In this document: one piece after another, positions 56,840 through 64,000 of the stretch
Layout of the letters: every line of letters starts with the position of its first letter
Position numbering within the stretch: the first letter of the stretch is position 1
Source of the DNA: Lunularia cruciata
Lineage: Eukaryota > Streptophyta > Marchantiopsida > Lunulariales > Lunulariaceae
NCBI GenBank assembly: GCA_948567375.1
Contig: OX419755.1
Location: 1,927,001-1,991,000 of the forward strand
Direction of reading: 5' to 3'
DNA length: 64,000 nucleotides
Made by a program: the position numbers and the translations under genes
The notes under the pieces: model-generated
The model's database searches: none
Seen by the model: only the letters and a program-made list of their open reading frames with translations
Told to the model about the DNA's origin: nothing

Positions 56840-57795
56840 GCACAACAATTGGTAGATATATGCCCAATACAACCACAATTGTAACAACGGCGTTGTTCTC
56901 CTTGAGTTCCTTCTCCGTGTGGGACTCCATCTCTCCGTTCTTCTACCCGTCCTTGTTCTCCTTGAAGCGATCATGCTCCTCGGTCTTGAAATCAAAGGTT
57001 GCCCAGTTCCATCGGTACTAGTCCACCTATGGGTGGCATTTCTGCCCGATAATGTTGAAGTGGAACTACTCCTTCACCTCCACCTAATGCTCCTGCTATT
57101 CTTTGTGCACAAGCAATGGCTTTAAATATCATGCGAGGATTTTGTACCATGACTTCTTGGCAAATCCGTTCCTTCAACCCTTGTTTGAAATTGTTGAGAG
57201 CCTCTGCTAGACTCATGTTGGTTACTGCAACTTGTAGATCTTGAAATGCCTCCACATACTCTTGTATGTTGTTCTTTTGTTTCAATCCCCATAGTCGGAT
57301 CCGGGCCATATGCACAGAATCTACCAATTGGAAATTCTTCAGCAATCCTTCTTGCATTGTTGTCCATGTGACCTCCTTTCTCTCGGCCAACATGGATTGT
57401 TCCCAAGCATCGTACCATGTGAGGGCTTTATCGATCAAGTACCCACATGCAAACACGCCTGCAGCATGCTCAATGATCTTTGTTGAGAACAACCAAAAAT
57501 ATTGATTCATTCTCAAGATCCAGTTCTCCACTACTCCCATCGTACATTGCCCCTTGTAAGGCTCAATGTTGCAGGTCTTCCTCATCCGGAGTAGTAATGT
57601 GGCTTCATCATTGATAGGGTTTGTAGGCACGGGTGCCTCTCTAAGTACTTTAGTCGTAGGTATTGGATTTTGAGACGGCTCTTCTTCTTGCATTGCTTGA
57701 TCATTCCTGAGGGTCTGCACTTGACTTTGTAATGCCTCCATGGTCATCTTAATCTCTTGAAATTTGTTCAACATCCCCTGCATTCCTTGCACCAA
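56840..57795 (-). pseudogene. gag: gag of element D
   Basis: 267 codons open from 57795: an N-terminal coiled-coil-like part (KFQEIKMTMEALQSQVQTL), then the gag core (VENWILRMNQYFWLFS, ALTWYDAWEQSM, QKNNIQEYVEAFQDLQVAV, FKQGLKERI). In the same frame a perfect zinc knuckle CYNCGCIGHISTNC (CX2CX4HX4C) lies at 56844-56885. The frame is lost shortly after the knuckle, probably by a small indel. Confidence 0.9.
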
Positions 57796-58383
57796 CTCCT
57801 ACAACTACGGATCCATGGTTCCTATAACACTCAATTGCTATACCCTAAACTTCAATAGAGAGTTAATATGATCACTCTGGAGGGTGCATAAACTATTGGA
57901 ACTACCATAGGGACCCCAGAAGCTACCACTCATTGGCAATATTCCTCACCGAAATTCTTGACCATGAAATCCCTAAACATCACTTTTGGTCTCACTACAT
58001 AACAAATTTCTACTTGAGTGTTAAAAGGGAAAGGATTTGGGACATTCAAATCCATCACAACAAAATGTAAATTGTCAAATCCCACTCTCTATTGTAAATC
58101 ACTACAGGCAAAATCATTGGGTTTGGTGAATTCATTACTGTATCCATGAACCCTGCTCCAAAGTGAAAAACCAAATACACTTTCACTTGCTCGTGCTAAA
58201 TGTACATAATCTTGATGTTGAATGGATTCAAGAATGGAAAGCAAGGCACTGGATATTGTCCTCCCGGAGCATCCATTCTATCCTCCTAATCTACCAATTA
58301 CACCAGAATGTCTCTCCTCAAAATTACTCAGTCTTAGTAGTCCATGTTCTTCCAAGAGGGGTGATCTGCTCTCTTGGACAACA
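57796..58383 (-). other. Untranslated leader of element D
   Basis: Between primer site and gag start; no gene. Stops in all frames on the minus strand. Confidence 0.6.
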
Positions 58384-58398
58384 CCTGCTCTGATACCA
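58384..58398 (-). other. Primer-binding site of element D (initiator-Met tRNA)
   Basis: Minus strand TGGTATCAGAGCAGG, one base after the 5' LTR end, the same primer as in A. Confidence 0.9.
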
Positions 58399-58399
58399 T

Positions 58400-59111
58400 T
58401 GTAATACTCCAAGGATAGGAGACCTGAAGAGAAACACACCATGAGAAACACACACTTTCACACTCAAACTCCAATGCCCCAAAGGAGCACCTTCTCTTTA
58501 TTATATAGGCAAAGCGGATCTCTTCCAATGAAGCTCCACCATAAGATTAGGTACATAGATAGGTGACATGTTGGTCCTGGTCCTATCAGGTGGGTCAAAC
58601 AAGCTTTGACTAGAGGGAATCTTTTAGGGAATCTTCTTGTAGGAATCTCAGAATCAATCAATCACGTGGGTGAGGTACCATTGGAAAGCTCTTGATGAGA
58701 CAAAGCAAGGGGGAGGGAAGGCCAGATTTTTGTCCATTGGGGGGATCTGCATATTTTTTAGGCCTAATTCATCTCTTTAGGTCTCCAAAATTGCCCTCAA
58801 AGATTTCAGGCATATTTTGGTTCCAACTCTATTAGTAGAAGTCCCTTTTTGGTGATACCTCTTTCTGATCTATTCAGTCCATCCTATGTAACATCCTTTC
58901 AGATATTACCAACCCAATTCTCATCTTCAAATCATATGTCTAGCTATTGGTTCTAAGGTTTTCAAATCTATTTTAGTTTTTTGCCCTATTAGTAGAACCC
59001 TTTTGGTGATACTTCTATCTGATCTATTTTGACCATCATGTATAACATCATTCCAGATGTTACCAAATCAAATTTCACATCTAGATCATATGGCTAGCTC
59101 TTTGTATTACA
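58400..59111 (-). repeat. 5' LTR of element D (712 bp)
   Basis: Minus strand TGTAATACAAAGAGC to GAGTATTACA; duplication CATGT follows at 59112-59116. Two tandem ~150-bp units as in the 3' LTR. Confidence 0.95.
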
Positions 59112-59116
59112 CATGT

Positions 59117-59966
59117 GAGCTTAAATCTCATCACCTCCTTGCCCAAGACATAACAAGGTCACACAACAATTGTGGTGTTTGTGGATAAGCTTAGTAAGCA
59201 AATCCATTTGGCACCAACGGTTGATTATGTGGATGCTCCAACCTTGGCACAACTCTACTTCAATAATGTATTCAAACATCATGGGATGCCATGTGTACTC
59301 ATCTCCGACCGTGATTCTTGCTTCACCAAAAAGTTTTGGCAAGCCCTCTTCCAAATACTTGGCACCAAGTTTGCTTTGTCCATAGCCTATCATCCTCAAA
59401 CTGATGGAAAAACTGAACGTGAAAATTGCACCTTGGAGGATATGCTTCGTGCCTTCATCAACATTCACCATACCAATTGGGATAAATGTCTTGCAATTGT
59501 GGAGTTTGCATACAACAATTCTAAATATGCAAGCACCGGATTCTCTCCTTTCTTTCTCAATTTTGGCCAAGATCCATTTGTCCCATATTCTCTTCTTGCT
59601 CCTCCTCCGTCTTAGGTCCCTCATACTTCAACCCTCTTGATCACCATATGTGAATCTTTTCAACAAGCCAAATCTCACCTCCTTGTTGCTCAAAATTGTC
59701 AAAAACAATATGCAAACCACCATCATCCTGATCTCACCTATGAAGTCAATGATAAAGTTATGCTATCCTCTAGTAATCTACCCCTCCCACTTGATAGCAA
59801 AGTTTGTAAACTTACCCCTAATTGGATAGGACCTTTTGATGTCACCCAAATTGTCTCTCTTGTTGCTTATCAACTTGCTTTGCCTTGTCATATGCGCATC
59901 CATCAGGTCTTTCATGTTTCCAAGTTGAAACCCTTTGTTCCTAATCCCTCTTCTTTTTCCTCTTGA
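59117..59966 (+). pseudogene. pol: Integrase core and C-terminus of element C
   Basis: Best preserved integrase in the window: 59172-59615 is open for 147 codons with SDRDSCFTKKFWQALFQI, ALSIAYHPQTDGKTEREN (catalytic Glu kept) and FAYNNSKYASTGFSPF. After a TAG (59613) the next 109 codons carry NWIGPFDVTQIV and HVSKLKPFVP. Confidence 0.9.
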
Positions 59967-59999
59967 GTCTAACCTCTCCCTCCTCTTCCTATCCTTATC

Positions 60000-60185
60000 A
60001 ATGCTCATGAGGAGTACAAAGTTAATCGTATCCTTACGCATCGTCACATCCAACAAGGACGCCAACAACATATGGAATACAAGGTCCTTTGGAAAGGGTA
60101 TCCCCTTCATGATGCCACATGGGAATCTCTTTCTCACCTCCAGAATGCACAAATGGCCATCTAGGAGTTTGAAGCTTCAATGGCA
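60000..60185 (+). pseudogene. pol: Chromodomain of element C
   Basis: HEEYKVNRIL near 60006, then YKVLWKGYPLHDATWESL near 60078-60130 and a helix ending ATRTSPISGG. Near-identical layout to A. Confidence 0.85.
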
Positions 60186-60218
60186 ACGAGGACGTCACCA
60201 ATTAGCGGTGGGGGAATA

Positions 60219-60644
60219 TGTAACAATATGGAGTTTAACGACGTAATTAGTAAGGCTAATGAAGTAGAGAATAAGCCAAATTAGCCTAGAATATTCTAGA
60301 AGCATCTAGGAAGCTTCTTAGGGAGCTTTCCAACTAGTTTACTTGCGCCCTAAGCAGGTAGCCTCTAGAAGGAAGCTTCTAGAAGCTACTAACTAGCTTA
60401 GCTTACACGCCAAATAGACGGCTTCTAGAAGGAAGCTTTCTTGAGAAGCTTCTTGTTTAACTTGGCTTGCACTCTAAGAAAGTGGCTCAAGGAAGCTTCT
60501 TGAGAAGCTTCTCAAGGGCCTTGTATGCTACCTATAAATACCAAAGCCAAAGCTCATGCTAGGCATTTAGAGTTTTCCCTCATTCAAGTGTCCCAATGTG
60601 AGTTTCCATTCACCTATTTCTCTCCTTGGTCTTGGTCTTTTACA
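60219..60644 (+). repeat. 3' LTR of element C (426 bp)
   Basis: TGTAACAATATGG to TTTTACA, then duplication CTCCA (60645-60649). Perfect heat-shock element GAAtaTTCtaGAA at 60289-60301; TATA box near 60534. Confidence 0.95.
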
Positions 60645-60649
60645 CTCCA

Positions 60650-62300
60650 TGTATATCTCTTCATACCAATATTTGTTAATAAAAGTTGTTTATGTCAAAT
60701 TGAGTTGCCTCCATGTCTTTGGATGTAACTAACAAAAGAACAGATTTGATCAAATCAAACATGGACTATAAGAGCAAATGTCTCCTCATAGTCAATTCTT
60801 GCAAGCCATGGATATCACTTCCACATGTTTAGCCTTGTCCTTGAAATGTTCCCTTTAGTGTTAAGCTTGATTTTATGAACCCACTTACAGTTTATTGCTT
60901 TCCTCCCTTTTGCCAGAGCTTTTAACTTCCAAGTCTTGTTTTATCTCAATGACTTAAATTCCTCATCCATGGCCTTCACACACTTAGATGATTGCATTGC
61001 AGCTTGGAAATGACCAAGATTTATATCCATATCCCCTCTTTCAATCTTAACAACAACAATGTAAGCTCAAGATGTCTTCCCATAATCTCATTCACTGAGT
61101 CTTTGTGGTGGTCTTTTCATTCTCCCAGTTTCTCCAATGCCGGAAGTTAAGTTTACTTTTACATCAGGTTTTTTGTCTTGATTTTTGTTACTCTTTTCTT
61201 GAATTGTTGGAGTTGTAGATTCTTCTAAAGATTCTTCCATAAACTCCACAAAACTTGCAGAATCTCTTCATCATTTTCTATCTCCTCAATACTTGTTCTA
61301 GCATTGACTTGCTCTCCATCTCTTTCTTGAAGATAATAAGAATCTATGATCTTGGATGATCAAGTAGTTCCTCTTTGAAATGATATCTTTACTTTCATTA
61401 ATGCTTTCCTTTTATGATCGCATAATTTGAAGGCTTTGAATTCTGAATTGTATCCAACAAAAGACATCTCTTGTCCTTTCAATTCAAGCTTCTTTCTCAA
61501 ACCTTTTGGTATATGTAGAAAGATTGAGAAATTGGAAGTTCTTATTATATGCAACTATATGCCTTGTTCTATGCTAAAGCTCATAAGGAGTTTTCTTTGA
61601 AACTCTATTTAGAACTCTATTTGAAATATGTATAATAGCTTCCTAAATCTACCCACAACTCTCTAGGTAGCTTGTTAGAAAGCAACATGTTTCTTGTTGC
61701 TTCAAACATTGTTTTATGATCTCTCTCTCTCAAAAATACCATTCTGCTCTAAAGTGTAAGACGTTGTAAGTCCATGGACTAAGCAAAATCTCTATACAAA
61801 ACCAAAAAGTCCTTCTGAGTGTATTCACTTCCTCTATACGTTCTAGTTTCTTGATCTTAACTCCACATTGAGTTTCTACATATGCATAGCCTTGTTTGAA
61901 ACAAGAGAGAGGTTTTTACTTCTCTTTCAAAAAATATATAAAAAATTTGAACCACTTGTATCATCCTCAAAAAGGAGACAATATCTTTATCCTTCTATTG
62001 AGCTCATTCTCATTGGACCACAAACATAATTTGAAACAACTCTCCAACCTTACATTTACTTCTCCTCTTTGTGCTTTTACCAAGGAAATTTATGCTACTT
62101 TTGTATAACATATCCATAAAAATAAGAACACATTTGACTACCAATATTGAGACTCTTTATTAGTTTTTCTCTCTCTTCCTAGAGTATGTAAGATCAGAAT
62201 GACTAAGTCTTTTGTGACAAAGTGTGATATTGAGAATTTTGGAAGTTTGAAATTTCTTTTTCTTTTTCCTCATTCTACATAGCTAAGGAAGGAGGTTTCC
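60650..62300 (-). pseudogene. copia integrase and RT N-terminal part (minus strand)
   Basis: Minus-strand blocks: YTLEQNGIFERE near 61.72 kb (integrase E region), LHIPKGLRKKLELKGQEMSF and VGYNSEFKAFKLCDHKRKAL near 61.52-61.40 kb, the GSK.WQ.. leader of RT near 60.9 kb, and RIDYEETFAL near 60.80 kb. These precede the RT/RNase H remnants beyond element C. Stops throughout. Confidence 0.75.
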
Positions 62301-62929
62301 ACATTTTTTGGAGGAATGCCTCTATTTGGGTTTTATTTGGGTATGACTTTGTATTTGGGCAATAAGTGCAAATCTTGTTGAATAAAACTTCAAAACACCA
62401 AAGAGCAGTCAGTTAGCTGAAGATGAGAATGAAGAGTACTTGCCTAAATACTAGTCTAAAGACCATATGTGAGTTAAGTTCCTCTGCTGCCCACATAAGG
62501 AACCGATGCCAAAGGATCTTGGGACTAAATGAAGAGATCTCATGTGAGGATGTCAATGTGCCAGCATTTGAAGACCAATGGACAAAGACCTTGATCTATA
62601 AATTTTCAACTTCTCTTGAGTGATTTAAACTTATCAGTGATCAATTTTGCTAAGAGTTATTTAGATATAGATAACACAAAGCAAAGATATACCAAGCAAT
62701 TTTTTATTCTTTAGGTGAGTGAATTGTAAGTAATGTCATGTAAGATAGTTAAGAGAGGAGTGCAGTTCATGAAGGTTAGTGCCTTAACCCTTCATAATAC
62801 TACTATTGATAAGTGGGACATGGAAGTAAGGAGAGGTATAATATTGTTGCATTTATCTTTCCCTTTGTGGAATTAGGACTTTGAATTGCAAGCTATAGCT
62901 CACAAAATTCAGAATGAGAAACCTAGAGA
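62301..62929. other. Boundary region, no gene supported
   Basis: One plus-strand open stretch (62423-62623, 66 codons, no recognised motif). Junction between the copia remnant and the next repeat family. Confidence 0.3.
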
Positions 62930-63960
62930 TAAGGGTGAACTTTGAGGTAATCAAAAGAGTGGACCAAAGAGCATTGGCATATGGTATTGGTTGGAAATGC
63001 AGTGGATTCAACCGGCATGACATTCAACACAAAAGTTGGGGATGTGGGAAAGGAACTCATTGGTAAAATTACTAATTTCTTCAACAAGTATTGGTTGGAG
63101 ATTTGGGGTATATAAAGATCCAAAACAAGTGTCATTATTTCATCAATCACGAGGTTTTTCAACCCATGTTGCACTTGCACTCCATACCTAATGGTCCATC
63201 AAGCCATCTTCTTTGAGTTGATATACCAAGGCATATCAATGAATTGGAGGCAAATGTTCTATGAGTATACTTGGTGCATGGTGAGTGTCTTGGAGGAGTT
63301 AAGAACTGCACTACATTGTCCTATTTTCCATCCACTTCTACATGGGATTGAATCTTCTAATCAAAGAATAAAGACAAAGATTCCCAAGTCACTTTTGGTT
63401 GAAGGCTTACTTCCTACCCCAACCTAAAGGAAATTCAATGCTTATGATCATTTGGGAGGTAGAAAAATAGTTTCCCATGATGGAAAAAATCATCAAAGTG
63501 GTGAAGGAGAAGGTCATATGAAAGAGAGTTTGCCTTTTTGTCTCTAACCAAGCAAGTGAAAAAGCCAAGTAAGGGTCAAAGGAGAGATGAAGAAGTGGAA
63601 GTAGTGGATAATACATCCGAAGAAGAAGTAAAAGGAAAAAAAAAAGATGTTAAAGAAGACAAATTAAGCACAAGGGATTCAAAGAAGGAGTTCAAAGACA
63701 AGGAAGGGTAATCAAGAAGGAGCAAAATTGGTGCACATCAACAAGAAGAAGGTGTGGAAGAGTACCACTTGTTTGAGAATGTATTTTCAAAAGAATGAAA
63801 AATAAGTGGTGCAATTCATTATCATGAAAGCCATTGCAAACCAAAGAAGAAGAAATCCAAACCAAAGCACAAGCACCTGCTTGATAGAGCTTCATTCTTG
63901 AGGTATATTTTGTACACGCTCTTGAGTTATTTACAATCACTTCTCCTTGCATATCATGTG
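62930..63960 (+). pseudogene. Second copy of the coiled-coil-associated ORF family
   Basis: Plus-strand fragments in several frames include ELHYIVLFSIHFYMGLNLL near 63310-63365 and RFPSHFW near 63380, aligning with PHYFVPFVAHFYFGLNLL...RMRSHF of the ORF at 12.5 kb (HY..F..HFY.GLNLL..E.R.R..SHF). It is followed by the same kind of Lys/Glu-rich region. Unknown function; degraded by stops. Confidence 0.5.
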
Positions 63961-64000
63961 ATGTGGCAAGACCTTAAAGACTATACTAAGCTTGTCGAGA

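Larger units (their letters stand above)
52553..59111 (-). mobile_element. Ty3/gypsy chromovirus element D, complete, nested in C
   Basis: A different gypsy family from A-C, inserted in the opposite orientation. LTRs 58400-59111 (5') and 52553-53295 (3') begin TGTAATAC and end GTATTACA. Perfect CATGT duplications flank it; initiator-Met primer site and polypurine tract are present. gag, protease, RT, RNase H, integrase and chromodomain follow in gypsy order with stops in several. The solo LTR at 21829-22574 is of the same family. Confidence 0.95.
48455..60644 (+). mobile_element. Ty3/gypsy chromovirus element C, interrupted by D
   Basis: Same family as A. LTRs at 48455-48852 and 60219-60644, perfect 5-bp duplications CTCCA, primer site ttggtatcaaagc. 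All domains are present, but integrase is split at 52552/59117 by element D. Without D the element is about 5.6 kb, close to A (5683 bp). RT keeps FLDD and integrase keeps its acidic triad, yet point stops and small indels inactivate gag and pol. Confidence 0.95.
47250..62300 (-). mobile_element. Old minus-strand copia element, split by element C
   Basis: Integrase remnants at 61.3-62.3 kb and RT/RNase H remnants at 47.25-48.45 kb read in the same minus orientation on either side of element C, in the copia order. The split is inside RT and agrees with the CTCCA duplication of C. LTRs were not found. Limits are approximate. Confidence 0.75.

Noticed and set aside
56741..56995. A -1 type gag-pol shift in element D like that of A
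   Set aside because: Pol of D is also -1 relative to gag, but no slippery heptamer in the gag frame was found between the zinc knuckle and pol, and pol-frame sequence just after the knuckle already looks like gag C-terminus. A chance indel explains it better.
1..64000. tRNA, rRNA, riboswitch or bacterial-type operon signals
   Set aside because: No tRNA B-box/cloverleaf, rRNA core sequence or operon-like gene spacing was seen; the content is eukaryotic and transposon-dominated.

Overview
The window looks like a repeat-rich land-plant nuclear chromosome. The reasons are LTR retrotransposons primed by initiator-Met tRNA, chromodomain-bearing Ty3/gypsy integrases, Ty1/copia remnants, and one recognisable host gene of the plant family DUF247/UPF0481. 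A bryophyte (moss) or another non-seed plant is my guess from the general feel of the DUF247 copy, but the sequence does not prove it. I see no bacterial, organellar, rRNA, tRNA or CRISPR features.

Left part (1-18.1 kb): a coiled-coil ORF fragment at the edge; a decayed copia element (about 1.4-5.7 kb, + strand); an unrecognised coiled-coil ORF family (about 6.4-14.4 kb) split by gypsy element A (6833-12515, complete, 5-bp target duplication ATTAC); then the left arm of an old element (16.5-18.1 kb).

Middle left (18.1-29.2 kb): gypsy element B, an older relative of A (18116-24377), carries a nested solo LTR of a second gypsy family (21829-22574, duplication CCATG). To its right are a solo LTR of the A family (25094-25518, duplication CACCC) and an inverted second copy of the old element that lies left of B.

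Island (about 29.7-40.95 kb): a CpG-richer stretch with hardly any recognisable retroelement sequence. It holds a full-length but frameshifted DUF247/UPF0481 pseudogene (31165-32579) and short ORFs I cannot identify.

Right part (41-64 kb): decayed unidentified sequence; a minus-strand solo LTR (43715-44208); then a three-level nest. An old minus-strand copia element (about 47.25-62.3 kb) is split by gypsy element C (48455-60644, duplication CTCCA), which is itself split by minus-strand gypsy element D (52553-59111, duplication CATGT). The right end holds another degraded copy of the coiled-coil-associated ORF family.

Elements A, B and C are one family. Two observations about it stand out. 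(1) gag ends in a conserved TAG codon and pol lies in the -1 frame. The overlap has an in-frame GGGAAAC/T slippery heptamer (A and C) followed by a possible H-type pseudoknot, all 12 base pairs of which can form in A, B and C, two by paired substitutions. (2) The LTRs carry perfect GAAnnTTCnnGAA heat-shock elements plus many GAAGCTTC/TTCTAGAA modules upstream of a TATA box, as in heat-activated plant retrotransposons.
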